The position numbers were made by a program, and so were the translations under genes. 64,000 nt of DNA from Tsukamurella tyrosinosolvens (GTDB lineage Bacteria > Actinomycetota > Actinomycetes > Mycobacteriales > Mycobacteriaceae): assembly GCF_900104775.1 (NCBI RefSeq), contig NZ_FNSA01000003.1:2542001-2606000 (forward strand). The letters are read 5' to 3'. The first letter of the stretch is position 1; each line of letters opens with the position of its first letter. This document shows, piece after piece, positions 50,306 through 58,373 of this stretch. The notes below the pieces were generated by a model, which was not told where the DNA came from, did not search any database, and worked only from the letters and a program-made list of their open reading frames with translations.

Positions 50306-50323
50306 GCTGCGCATGTCGCGTCC
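50305..50323 (+). repeat. Recurrent intergenic motif, copy E
   Basis: AGCTGCGCATGTCGCGTCC, beginning on the last base of the WhiA stop. Hairpin weak. Follows the pattern of copies A-C, which come right after gene ends. Confidence 0.55.
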
Positions 50324-50370
50324 CTGTGGGCCTCGAGCGGCGGCGCATCTGCGCTTCCCCGCCGAGTGGC

Positions 50371-50407
50371 TCTCTAACCAGAGACGCTGTAGTCTCTATT
50401 TTAGAGA
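50371..50407. promoter_or_regulatory. Palindromic operator, copy 6, with adjacent half-strength copy
   Basis: TCTCTAACCAGAGA at 50371-50384 and TCTCTATTTTAGAGA at 50393-50407; the second has 8-bp arms (AGTCTCTA/TAGAGACT). The centres are 22 bp apart, about two DNA turns, so two dimers could bind on the same face. First gene starts 21 nt downstream. Confidence 0.82.
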
Positions 50408-50428
50408 CTCGAATGGGAGGAGGCGACG

Positions 50429-50617
50429 GTGACCGAACCGCACAACATCTTCATGCTCGGGGTATTCGCGTTCGCGATCGGCATGGCCGCGGCCGCCGTC
50501 GAACCCAGCGCCCCCGGGGCCCCGGCGGTCATCCGCGTGTGGTCCAGCCTGATCGCCCGCGTCTTGACCGCGGCCGGCGGCGGCGCGATGGCGACGTCGC
50601 TCATCGCCGCCGCATGA
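50429..50617 (+). CDS. Small membrane protein
   Basis: 62 residues from GTG 50429 with GGGAGGAGG upstream. Two membrane segments (FMLGVFAFAIGMAAAAV and LIARVLTAAGGGAMATSLIAAA). First gene after operator copy 6. Unknown function. Confidence 0.68.
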   Translation: MTEPHNIFMLGVFAFAIGMAAAAVEPSAPGAPAVIRVWSSLIARVLTAAGGGAMATSLIAAA

Positions 50618-50717
50618 GGCCGGAGCCTCAGCCGCACAGGGGGTTGTTGCAATCAGCAGATCAATGTCAGGCCTACCTGAAAGGATCGACACCAAGCCGA
50701 TGACCGAGAGGAGCACC

Positions 50718-52142
50718 ATGTCCGCCACGCTGCATCATCCAGCGTCCGAGGCGTTCACCGTGGTCCGCACCCGGGATGACGCAGAGGCGCTGATCACGCG
50801 CGCACTGTCCAACCAGAACGAGACCCCGATCGTGATCGTCTCCCCCTGGAACGACAACGGAGTGTCCCGGTTCGGCGTACCGCTCGAGGAGATCGCCACG
50901 CTCGTCGGCCCCCGGGCCGCGGTCTACGGCCTGGCCGACATGGGCGTGTCCTGGTATCTCGAGGACACGCCAGGCCTCCGGACCTACGGCGGCGCCATCC
51001 GCGTGGTCGGGCCGCACTCGTGGGGGCGGATCATCCGCACCGACAGCGGCACCGCGGAAGCGCGCAGACGCGTGACCGCGGCTGTCGAACATGCAGAACG
51101 TCTGTTCGAAGAACGAACTCCTCCGCGACGCGCATCGACCGTGCTGCGGGTGATCACCTCCGCTCCAACGGTCACTGCGACCCCCGGGGATGTCGCTGCT
51201 CGCCTCCAGGGCGCAGCCCGCCCCGCGTCGGCAAACTCTCCGGCCTCGCCTGGTGACACCCGGAGCGAGAGCATTCGGCTCGCCGTTGCGGAAGACCCCG
51301 TCGCGCCTGCGGCCGGCAGCAGCGCCGCTGACGATCCGCTCGCGCAACCACTCGAACAGTTGAGCGACGTCTTAGCTCAGGCCCAAGCCGCACTCGCCAA
51401 CGTCATGAACACCGCCGCGGAGAGTCGCGCACCGTCGAGGTCGACGGAGGTCGAACACCCTGCGGGCGGCGACACCGCAGAGCTCGAGACGCTGCGGCGT
51501 CAGCTCGAGACCGCGCGTGACGAGGCATCGCGACTTCGAGCGAACGCCGCTGCCGCCCGGACTCGCCAAGCGACCGCGGAGTCCGAAGCGGATGCCGCGG
51601 CCCGGGCCGCGGCGGCAGCCGAAGCGTCGCAACGCACGATGTCCGCGGAACTGGTGCGGCTGCGTGAGCAAGTCGACGAGCTCCGAACCAAGAAGAACAC
51701 CCTCGAGGCGCAACTGGCGGCCGAGTCGGCTCCGTTGTTCAGCGACCCGGAAGAACAGTTCCGAGATGACGTGCACCGCACCTGGCTTCGCGTGACCGCG
51801 GAATCCGAGCGCTCCCAGTTCCCGCTCCGGGACTTCGTCATCGGCGCCTCGTTCATCGAGTCGCTGGCACTCCCCCAGGCGCCGCGTGAGAAGGTCATCG
51901 AAGTGGTCGTCGACGTGCTGACCCGGCGAGCGTTCAACATGCCCTCCCGGGCGGTCCACGCCCACGGGAACGGCCGCAGCGCCGGCACGACCGGGCAGAT
52001 GACCCGCGACGACTCCGCCTCCGCGTACCGCTGCTACATCCGCTCTCACACGCCACAGGCACCGCGACTGCTGTGGTGGGAGCTCACCAACGGCACCGTC
52101 GAGCTGGCTCTCGCAGCCCGCCACGACGACCCGATGCCCTGA
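50718..52142 (+). CDS. Unknown protein with long central coiled coil
   Basis: 474 residues from ATG 50718 with GAGAGGAGC upstream. N-terminal 130-residue domain with TPIVIVSPWNDNGVSRFG, VYGLADMGVSWYLED and GAIRVVGPHSWGR, a strand-helix pattern I have seen beside signalling or conflict genes of actinobacteria but cannot name. Residues about 255-345 are a coiled coil (ELETLRRQLETARDEASRL). The C-terminal 120 residues form a compact domain ending LWWELTNGTVELALA. Probably oligomeric and cytosolic. Confidence 0.7.
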   Translation: MSATLHHPASEAFTVVRTRDDAEALITRALSNQNETPIVIVSPWNDNGVSRFGVPLEEIATLVGPRAAVYGLADMGVSWYLEDTPGLRTYGGAIRVVGPHSWGRIIRTDSGTAEARRRVTAAVEHAERLFEERTPPRRASTVLRVITSAPTVTATPGDVAARLQGAARPASANSPASPGDTRSESIRLAVAEDPVAPAAGSSAADDPLAQPLEQLSDVLAQAQAALANVMNTAAESRAPSRSTEVEHPAGGDTAELETLRRQLETARDEASRLRANAAAARTRQATAESEADAAARAAAAAEASQRTMSAELVRLREQVDELRTKKNTLEAQLAAESAPLFSDPEEQFRDDVHRTWLRVTAESERSQFPLRDFVIGASFIESLALPQAPREKVIEVVVDVLTRRAFNMPSRAVHAHGNGRSAGTTGQMTRDDSASAYRCYIRSHTPQAPRLLWWELTNGTVELALAARHDDPMP

Positions 52143-52158
52143 CCGAGAGGCATGCACC

Positions 52159-52425
52159 GTGCTCGGCTTCACCTTCTACATCGTCCTGTCGCTCGTCGTA
52201 GCCGTGCCGGCCGCGGCCGCATGGAAGCGCTTGTCCGCGCACACCCGCGCCTTGGCGGCATGCAGCACAGTGCTCATGCTCACCTTCGCCGTGAACTTCT
52301 TCTGCGCCGCGCTGTGGGGTGAGGAGCACTCTGCGCGAGAGTTCCTCCTCGCCGCACAGTTCGTGGCGGCAGCCATCACCGTGGCGGTCGCCGTCACCGG
52401 AATCCGAAAGGCCCTCAAGCGATGA
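52159..52425 (+). CDS. Small membrane protein
   Basis: 88 residues from GTG 52159. Three hydrophobic segments (1-22, 32-50, 61-82). Short basic end RKALKR. Coupled to the next gene by ATGA. No family recognised. Confidence 0.7.
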   Translation: MLGFTFYIVLSLVVAVPAAAAWKRLSAHTRALAACSTVLMLTFAVNFFCAALWGEEHSAREFLLAAQFVAAAITVAVAVTGIRKALKR

Positions 52426-52796
52426 ACCTCCCCTGGCAGACCCCCGATGTCCGGAACGTGGTGTGGGACCCGTCAGACGGGCGTCTCGGACTCACCGAGA
52501 CCTGCGAGCACGGGTGCCTGATCCTGTACCAGCCCGCCGGACCCGACGTCGAGCTCGCGAAGATCGTGCGCCGCGCGGTGCGGGAGAACAAGGTCGTCCT
52601 CGACACGAAGATGCTCCGCATGATCGAGGGGACCGCCACTTCGGCTGAGCTGTACCCGGTCCCGAACCGCAAGGCGGTCGCCTGGTGGATCCAGCACGCG
52701 GCGCTCGCCGCAACCTTCTCCGAGTGCGAGACCTGTGAGCCCCAGGCGCATTCCGACGGCGGCTTCGAGGAGTTCGCGCGCCTGCACGGCGCGTAG
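52422..52796 (+). CDS. Unknown protein, 124 residues
   Basis: ATG 52422 (ATGA overlap). N-terminal GRLGLTETCEHGCLILYQP and C-terminal FSECETCEPQ hold four or five Cys spaced as two CxxxC/CxxC pairs, possibly a zinc site. Central helix AKIVRRAVRENKVVLDTKML. Unknown. Confidence 0.7.
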   Translation: MNLPWQTPDVRNVVWDPSDGRLGLTETCEHGCLILYQPAGPDVELAKIVRRAVRENKVVLDTKMLRMIEGTATSAELYPVPNRKAVAWWIQHAALAATFSECETCEPQAHSDGGFEEFARLHGA

Positions 52797-52853
52797 CCCC
52801 GCCCACTTCGAGCGCAGCAGGATCGGGTTGCCCTGCTCGCACATTCGTCGTAC

Positions 52854-52868
52854 TCTCTATTTTAGAGA
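52854..52868. promoter_or_regulatory. Palindromic operator, copy 7
   Basis: TCTCTATTTTAGAGA, perfect, 50 nt upstream of the next gene start and in a gap after the preceding operon. Confidence 0.82.
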
Positions 52869-52918
52869 TTTCAACGCGAGATCGCTGAAGTCCTGAACCG
52901 CGACGAAAGCGAACACCC

Positions 52919-53530
52919 ATGGCCAGCAGCATCCCGTCCAGCGGCGCCGAGTACCGCGCACTTCTGCTCGAACCGAACTGGGTCGCCAACGCCGACCCGA
53001 GTCTCCTGCGCAATGCGGTGCATGCGCTCTGCTGGGCGCCCGCCCAGACCGCCATCGAGGCGATCACGCGCGACCCCGTCGCCTGCGACAAGGTGCTGGC
53101 CGTCGTGAAGGTGGTCGCGGCCGAGCTGCAGAGTAGGGCCTCCGCGGCGGCTGCGGCCGTTGAGGAGCTGTCCGGGCTCTTCGACCGCGCTGAGGACTAC
53201 CGCGAGGCCAAGCGGGAGCACCTGCGGATCAAGCAGCGCTGCTCGGCGGCCTTGCGCATCAGCGCTGCCTGCCGCGCCGCGGCGGCGACCGCGCACGAGC
53301 AGATCACCGCCTACGCGCGGAGCTACGAGAAGGGCCTGCTCACCCTCGCACGCGCGGTCGCCGACCACCGTGATGGGTTCAACCCGGACGACGCCACCGA
53401 AGCCGATCGGCAGCTCTGGGCGACGCTCGACGAGATCGAGGTCCCCCGCCGGTCCGCAGAGGCCCCTGTCGCGATCACCGAGGTCCTGGCCCTGATCGAC
53501 GCCAGTATCGCGCGCAAGAACGCCGCGTAG
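52919..53530 (+). CDS. Unknown protein, paralogue of the 48.8-kb gene
   Basis: 203 residues from ATG 52919. Same N-terminal 80 residues as the 48846 protein (YRALL-P-WV-AD-LR-AVHAL-W, C-K, V-AEL-SRAS), with a longer helical C-terminal half. First gene under operator copy 7. Unknown function. Confidence 0.74.
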   Translation: MASSIPSSGAEYRALLLEPNWVANADPSLLRNAVHALCWAPAQTAIEAITRDPVACDKVLAVVKVVAAELQSRASAAAAAVEELSGLFDRAEDYREAKREHLRIKQRCSAALRISAACRAAAATAHEQITAYARSYEKGLLTLARAVADHRDGFNPDDATEADRQLWATLDEIEVPRRSAEAPVAITEVLALIDASIARKNAA

Positions 53531-53556
53531 CCGGCGCAGGCACCAGGAGGAGAACG

Positions 53557-53613
53557 ATGACCAGCAATCACGCCGACATCGGCAGCGCCCGTGGAGGGTG
53601 GCCGGCACCGTGA
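53557..53613 (+). CDS. 18-residue coupled leader peptide
   Basis: ATG 53557 with AGGAGGAGAA just upstream; the frame MTSNHADIGSARGGWPAP stops in a GTGA overlap with the next gene. The strong ribosome site belongs to this tiny frame, not to the large gene, so it probably drives coupled translation. Confidence 0.5.
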   Translation: MTSNHADIGSARGGWPAP

Positions 53614-54836
53614 GCGCGATCTACTGCACCACTCGCACCCGCGAGACGAGCGTTCCCGGCCGGGAGCGCGCCCGTGCGATGCACCGGATCAGCGAGATCA
53701 CCGCGCGCATGCTCGAGCTCGACACCGACCGCGGAGACCGGCGAGCAGGCCGCATCCTGCCCGACGACTACTACCCGTACGTGCGGATGTGCCGGGCGGT
53801 GGACCGCGAAACCCGCCCACCTGTCGAAGAGTTCTCCAGGTGGGCGGCCACCATGTGGCTGATGGGCCAGTCCGAACTGCGGATCGTCCCCGGACCCAGT
53901 TACGTCATCCGGAAGAGCGTGGAGACCGCGACCACGCAGTCGCTCGCGGAGACGGTGCTCAACACCGCCATCGCGCACGGCACTGAGGCCGAGGCCTTTC
54001 TCGCGCGGCTCTCCGGCTCCGTCGAGGACGGCATGATCGTCCCCGCAGAGGACCGAACCTGGCTGGCGGGCGTGATCACCACCGGAGTCGGCCCTGGCGG
54101 GCCGCTCGAAGGGGCCGCACAGCGGTGGCTCGCTGTCGCGTTTCACCTCGCGGACTCCGTCGCGGATCCCGGTCCCGCGCTGCTGACCTGCTCGCAGGGC
54201 TACTCCGTGCGCGACCTCGGCGCCAAGGCCGCCGGCATCTGGGACATCAAGGACGACGCCGCTCGCGAAGAGGCATCGGAGCAGTGGTCGGAGCTTCCGC
54301 TCGACGAGAGGTGGGACCGGTCGATCGACTCCATCATCGCCGCTCGCGCGGACACGCCGTGGCTGGTGCTGACGCCCGACACGTTCCGGGACAAGAACTA
54401 CGCGCAGGGCTACTGCGCGGCCGACGCCGCCCGCGAACACGACGCCTGGTGGAAGCGCAACGTCACCGACCAGCTGCACCGCGTCACCGACTTCGACTCG
54501 CCGACATCGCGCGTTCAGGCTGCCGGTCGGACACGCCCCTTCGACCCTGCGCGGACCTACATCGTGGCCCCGCGCCGGTTCGAGCCCCAGGAGGGCGTTG
54601 CCAGCGAGGACTTCCTCTCCCTGGCGAGCCTCGCGCGTGACTCGGCGAACGCAAGTCGCTCCAGCCGCAAGACCACTCGCTACGAGCCCGCCGTGCCCGC
54701 GATCGAGGAGCGGGACTTCGATCCCTTGACTCCTGGCCACCGCGTGGTCGCAGACCCGATCCGCGGTGTCTACCGCAACGTCGGCGTGGGGCGTGAGCAC
54801 ATCGGCCCCGACACCGGAGTGGAGGAAGAGTCGTGA
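53610..54836 (+). CDS. Unknown protein, 408 residues
   Basis: GTG 53610 (GTGA overlap with the leader frame); GTG 53598 would add four residues. Soluble, charged, without repeats. Segments RMHRISEITARMLELD near the start, VTDQLHRVTDFDSPTSRVQ near 285. The length, position and acidic profile are consistent with a structural or regulatory element protein; no family recognised. Coupled to the next gene. Confidence 0.7.
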   Translation: MSAIYCTTRTRETSVPGRERARAMHRISEITARMLELDTDRGDRRAGRILPDDYYPYVRMCRAVDRETRPPVEEFSRWAATMWLMGQSELRIVPGPSYVIRKSVETATTQSLAETVLNTAIAHGTEAEAFLARLSGSVEDGMIVPAEDRTWLAGVITTGVGPGGPLEGAAQRWLAVAFHLADSVADPGPALLTCSQGYSVRDLGAKAAGIWDIKDDAAREEASEQWSELPLDERWDRSIDSIIAARADTPWLVLTPDTFRDKNYAQGYCAADAAREHDAWWKRNVTDQLHRVTDFDSPTSRVQAAGRTRPFDPARTYIVAPRRFEPQEGVASEDFLSLASLARDSANASRSSRKTTRYEPAVPAIEERDFDPLTPGHRVVADPIRGVYRNVGVGREHIGPDTGVEEES

Positions 54837-55141
54837 CCCTCAGCAGCGTGCAGCACCGCGAGTTCCTGGGCCTCATCAAGGAGTTCACGAACAAGCTGAA
54901 CAGCGAAGCCGAGCACCGCGACGAGCGGCAGCAGCGCCTGTCCTCTGGCGAGCTCGCCTGGGCCGCGCACGAGCGTGACTTCATGCGTGACCTGGTGAAC
55001 GCGGCTCGCGCCGACCGCGGGGCGGGTCCAGTGGATGTCGCACGCATCGAAGCTGTCGAGCAGCTCGCAGCCGGCCACTCCAACTACACGAGCAAGTTCG
55101 CGATGTACTGCGCCGAGCTCGTCTTCGGGGAGCGCTCATGA
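54833..55141 (+). CDS. Unknown helical protein, 102 residues
   Basis: GTG 54833 (GTGA overlap). Almost fully helical and charged: FLGLIKEFTNKLNSEAEHR, ELAWAAHERDFMRDLVNAAR. Possible coiled coil. Unknown. Confidence 0.7.
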   Translation: MTLSSVQHREFLGLIKEFTNKLNSEAEHRDERQQRLSSGELAWAAHERDFMRDLVNAARADRGAGPVDVARIEAVEQLAAGHSNYTSKFAMYCAELVFGERS

Positions 55142-55470
55142 GCACCCGCCGCCGCCAGGAGCTGATCTGGTTCCTCGAGGACCACGTCCCCGGCTACACC
55201 CGCGCTCGGTACCTCCTGCGCGTCTACCGATCTCGTTTCGCCGACGGCACTCTCGGCCGAGACGCCTTCGGTGTCGCACGCTGGAACACCGACAAGAGGC
55301 ACCGCTGCCCGGCCTGCCACGCGGTCACGGTCGACGACCGGCGCCCGTCGTGGCGTGAGACGTACGACTGCTGCCGCTGCGGCAGCAGGTTCGCGCGGTG
55401 GCCGTTACTCGCACCGCTTCTGCCCGACCGCGGCGTCGTCTGCACCGAACACCGCACGAGGACCGGCTGA
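55138..55470 (+). CDS. Zinc-ribbon protein
   Basis: 110 residues from ATG 55138 (ATGA overlap). Helical first half, then HRCPACHAV and YDCCRCGSRF: two CxxC knuckles about 25 residues apart, a likely zinc ribbon. Rich in Arg. Possibly nucleic-acid binding. No specific family. Confidence 0.72.
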   Translation: MSTRRRQELIWFLEDHVPGYTRARYLLRVYRSRFADGTLGRDAFGVARWNTDKRHRCPACHAVTVDDRRPSWRETYDCCRCGSRFARWPLLAPLLPDRGVVCTEHRTRTG

Positions 55471-55703
55471 TGACGCCGGACTACAGCCCGTCGCGGGCCC
55501 ACCTGGCCTGGCGGCTGCAGATGGCGTCGATCGCCTTGCAGAACGCCGTGTACTGCGCCCAGGCTGCGGATATGGCGGCCCGCATCGACTCCCCGACCAC
55601 CAAGCGCCTACAGACGGCGCACCTCGACGCTGCCGACTGCTGGATGGGCCTGACCATCGCCGCGCTCGGCGGGAAGACCTTACCGATCGGAGAACACCCA
55701 TGA
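55470..55703 (+). CDS. Small helical protein, unknown
   Basis: 77 residues from ATG 55470, sharing one base with the previous stop. Helical with AWRLQMASIALQNAVYCAQAADMAARI. Unknown; coupled to the next gene by ATGA. Confidence 0.68.
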   Translation: MTPDYSPSRAHLAWRLQMASIALQNAVYCAQAADMAARIDSPTTKRLQTAHLDAADCWMGLTIAALGGKTLPIGEHP

Positions 55704-56332
55704 CCCCCAACACCACCGACAAGCTCGAACTCGACGAAGCGCGCGTGCTCATCGGCGACCGACTGCCCAAGTTCAAGAACACGCTGCCGGCCGCGTGGTG
55801 GATCGCAACCGATCCGCGGGTCGTCGACGGGTATGACCGGTACCGCAGCTCGTACGACGCCTGGAACAAGAAGGTCTTCGACGTGGCCGATGACATCGGA
55901 GTCAAGACCGCGCGCATCAGCTGGTTCGGTGTGCACGGGTACGAACCCACCGACGAGATGCGGGCCGGACGCACTGTCGTCCCGGTCGGATGGCGAATCG
56001 ACTCCAAGTCCGGGCATCTCGTTCCCTCACGCCGGACCAAGGCCGACCGCGAGGCGGCGACCGTGCAGCGGTTCAAGGAGCTCGGGCACGCCCCGCAGGA
56101 GAGCGACTTCCTGCCAACGATGGACATCGAGGTTCGAATCCCCACCGGCAACGGGTTCTCGTTCCGCCGCTACGAGCCCCACTACTGCCGTGTCGCCAAC
56201 GCGGTCATCGCGGTCATGAACGCCGATCCCGACCGCGTCCCCGACTCGGACAGCCGAGTTGATACCGCCACCTGGCACCGCCAGAAGCTCTCGGTGCTCC
56301 ACGCCCTCGTCGAGGAGGCCGGAGATGCATGA
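55700..56332 (+). CDS. Unknown protein, 210 residues
   Basis: ATG 55700 (ATGA overlap). Soluble alpha/beta protein with YDRYRSSYDAWNKKVFDVADD, then GRTVVPVGWRIDSKSGHLVPSR and GFSFRRYEPHYCRV. No membrane segment or known motif. Unknown. Confidence 0.72.
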   Translation: MTPNTTDKLELDEARVLIGDRLPKFKNTLPAAWWIATDPRVVDGYDRYRSSYDAWNKKVFDVADDIGVKTARISWFGVHGYEPTDEMRAGRTVVPVGWRIDSKSGHLVPSRRTKADREAATVQRFKELGHAPQESDFLPTMDIEVRIPTGNGFSFRRYEPHYCRVANAVIAVMNADPDRVPDSDSRVDTATWHRQKLSVLHALVEEAGDA

Positions 56333-56936
56333 GTTCGTCGCCGGCCGCCCGGTATGGCTGCTCGGGCTTGACGGCGTTCTCGACGGCCGGTGGAGCAAGG
56401 AGGAGCTCCCCACGTTCGATCTGTCCTGGTTGGATGACTCGTTCGGCGACCAGCGCTGGTACCCCGCGCTCGTCTCCGTGATCGCGTCCGCAGTGGAGCG
56501 CGGGATCGACGTCCGTTGGCTCACCTCGTTCCACGTCGCAGTCGCCCTCCGGGCGTATGTGGACGCCACCCCTCTCCCGGAGCTGCCGGTGCTCACCGAG
56601 GAGCTCCTCCCTGACGGCTACGTGTTCCCGGGCGGCGGTTGGACGGGCACCGCCGGCCGAGTGATGTGGGAGGCCGACCTCGTCCGGCACGCTGTTCCGG
56701 ACACGTCTCCGCTGCTGTGGACGCCGGGCTGGAGCTACCTGAGTGAGTCGTCCGCGTACCAGTGCGGCGACCCCGCTCGCGGTCGCAGGCCCGCCGACGT
56801 CATCGACTCCCGGTCGGGCGCCACCACGATTCTCCTGCCCAAAGCCAACCCCCGCTTGAGCTACATGACCAAGGGCGATCTCAAGACGGTGGACCGCTGG
56901 ATCGCACGCCATGGGACGGAGCAGGCCAGTGGCTGA
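56325..56936 (+). CDS. Degenerate HAD-like protein
   Basis: 203 residues from ATG 56325. The start VWLLGLDGVLDGRW has the form of HAD motif I (DxDGVL) with the nucleophile Asp replaced by Gly; RWLTSFHVAV resembles motif II (WLTxW). Motif III Lys may be in KANPRLSYMTKGDL. Many actinophages have this degenerate HAD fold. Probably not a phosphatase; perhaps a binding protein. Confidence 0.6.
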   Translation: MHEFVAGRPVWLLGLDGVLDGRWSKEELPTFDLSWLDDSFGDQRWYPALVSVIASAVERGIDVRWLTSFHVAVALRAYVDATPLPELPVLTEELLPDGYVFPGGGWTGTAGRVMWEADLVRHAVPDTSPLLWTPGWSYLSESSAYQCGDPARGRRPADVIDSRSGATTILLPKANPRLSYMTKGDLKTVDRWIARHGTEQASG

Positions 56937-57099
56937 ACTCGTCCTCTTGCATGCCGCGGCCTTCGTCTGCGGGTTGGGCTTCGGCTACTGGCTCGCCGCC
57001 CTCCGGCGCCGGCGCCATCCCGTCAGCATCTACGACCCACCGGCCAACATCGCCGGCTCGATCCCCTACCTGCGCACCCGAGAGGACCAGACACCATGA
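56929..57099 (+). CDS. Very small membrane-anchored protein
   Basis: 56 residues from GTG 56929, overlapping the previous gene. One membrane helix (LLHAAAFVCGLGFGYWLA), basic turn, then VSIYDPPANIAGSIPYLR, which resembles the SIYNPTANIAAGWRYA end motif of the transglycosylase at 32 kb. Unknown. Confidence 0.65.
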   Translation: MAELVLLHAAAFVCGLGFGYWLAALRRRRHPVSIYDPPANIAGSIPYLRTREDQTP

Positions 57100-57275
57100 G
57101 CGCAAGCGCTGAGTACGACTCGAGAATGCAGCGCATGCGCGAGCAGGCGGCAGCGCTCAACGACGAGCAGTTGGAGAAGGCGTTCCTGCAGTCCCTGGGC
57201 CGCGGCTCGCAGGACTGGGAGTGGCTCTCTGTGCTGAGCGCCGAGCGCGAATCGCGGGGAGGTGGGACCGCATGA
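57096..57275 (+). CDS. Very small helical protein
   Basis: 59 residues from ATG 57096 (ATGA overlap). Helical: RMQRMREQAAALNDEQLEK, then WEWLSVLSAERESRGGG. Tightly coupled to the Thg1-like gene by ATGA. Unknown. Confidence 0.68.
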   Translation: MSASAEYDSRMQRMREQAAALNDEQLEKAFLQSLGRGSQDWEWLSVLSAERESRGGGTA

Positions 57276-57973
57276 GCACCGACACCCTGGGCGACCGGAT
57301 CAAGCGCTACGAGGCCGCGAGCAGCCACACGTTGAGCCCGCGGACCCCGGTGATGATCCGCGTGGACGGGCGCGCCTTCCACACCTTCACCCGCGGCTGC
57401 GAGCGTCCCTTCGACGCTCGCGTCGTCGAGTCCATGGTCGAGGCCGCGCGCTTCACCGCGGCCGATATGGCCGGGTTCCGGCTCGCCTACGTTCAGTCCG
57501 ACGAGGCGACGTTCCTCATCGACGACCTCGCCTCCCTGCAGTCCCAGCCCTGGTTCGGAAACAAGGCCCACAAGCTGGTGTCGCTGTCCGCGTCGCTGTT
57601 CACCGCCGCGTTCAACCGGGCCTGGCCGGGGGACGGACTCGCGACCTTCGATGCCCGCGCCTTCTCGATCCCGCGCGAGGACGCCCCGAACGCGTTCATC
57701 TGGCGCCAGCGCGATTGGGAGCGCAACAGCCTGCAGATGCTCGCGCGTGCGCACTTCTCGAACCGCGCACTCACCGGCCGCAAGCACCCCGAGATCCACG
57801 AGATGCTGCACGGGGTCGGGGTGAACTGGGCGCACCTGGATCCGCAGCTCAAGAACGGCACCTTCATCCACCCAGGCGGCGAGACCAGTTGTGTACGAGC
57901 TGACTACTCGCAGCTCGAGCAGTGGATCGAAGACGCCCGGACACCCGAGAGCGCCGAGGTGGCGGCAGCGTGA
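57272..57973 (+). CDS. Thg1-like 3'-5' RNA polymerase
   Basis: 233 residues from ATG 57272 (ATGA overlap). Matches the tRNA-His guanylyltransferase family: MIRVDGRAFHTFTRG with metal Asp32, AYVQSDEATFLI with Asp77/Glu78, HKLVSLSASLFTAAFN helix, then FDARAFSIP and FIWRQRDWERNS. Thg1 proteins add nucleotides in the 3'-5' direction; bacterial and archaeal Thg1-like proteins repair 5'-truncated tRNAs. Together with the kinase-phosphatase-ligase at the window start this indicates a tRNA repair capacity. Bacterial Thg1-like proteins are rare and patchy, consistent with transfer. Confidence 0.92.
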   Translation: MSTDTLGDRIKRYEAASSHTLSPRTPVMIRVDGRAFHTFTRGCERPFDARVVESMVEAARFTAADMAGFRLAYVQSDEATFLIDDLASLQSQPWFGNKAHKLVSLSASLFTAAFNRAWPGDGLATFDARAFSIPREDAPNAFIWRQRDWERNSLQMLARAHFSNRALTGRKHPEIHEMLHGVGVNWAHLDPQLKNGTFIHPGGETSCVRADYSQLEQWIEDARTPESAEVAAA

Positions 57974-58371
57974 GCACAGGACTGCAGCCGCGCCGACCCG
58001 ACCTCCGCGGGAAGTGTCAGACCGCCGCGAAGGAACTCGCAGCGCAGGATCCGAACCTGCGAGTGGTCCGCGGCTGGTACATCGACATCGACTGGGGCGA
58101 GCAGGAGCACTGGTGGTGCGAGCGGCCTGACGGAGCGATCATCGACCCCACTGTCGAGCAGTTCCCCACCGGCCATGTCGAGGCTCTCCGCCGGTACCGG
58201 GAGTACGCCGGCGTGCACCCGTGCCCTGGATGCGGAATCCCCGTCGAAGGCGAGTTCGGGTACTGCTGCGGCCCGTGCAACGGCGCCGACGTGGGGGTCC
58301 CCCTCGGTATCTGCACCTGCGACTACGACTCTCGACTGATCGACCTCTACGACCGCTTCGGATCGGAGTGA
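57970..58371 (+). CDS. Zinc-binding protein, unknown
   Basis: 133 residues from GTG 57970 (GTGA overlap). N-terminal beta/alpha part with LRVVRGWYIDIDWGEQEHWW (an acidic, Trp-rich strand), then CPGCGIPVEG, CCGPCNG and CTCDYD: a treble-clef-like Cys cluster. Immediately after the Thg1-like gene. Unknown. Confidence 0.7.
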   Translation: MSTGLQPRRPDLRGKCQTAAKELAAQDPNLRVVRGWYIDIDWGEQEHWWCERPDGAIIDPTVEQFPTGHVEALRRYREYAGVHPCPGCGIPVEGEFGYCCGPCNGADVGVPLGICTCDYDSRLIDLYDRFGSE

Positions 58372-58373
58372 AG

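Noticed and set aside
56128-56146. GGTTCGAATCCCC, like a tRNA T-arm
   Set aside because: It lies inside a well-supported gene in frame (EVRIPTG) and no cloverleaf or acceptor stem could be found around it.
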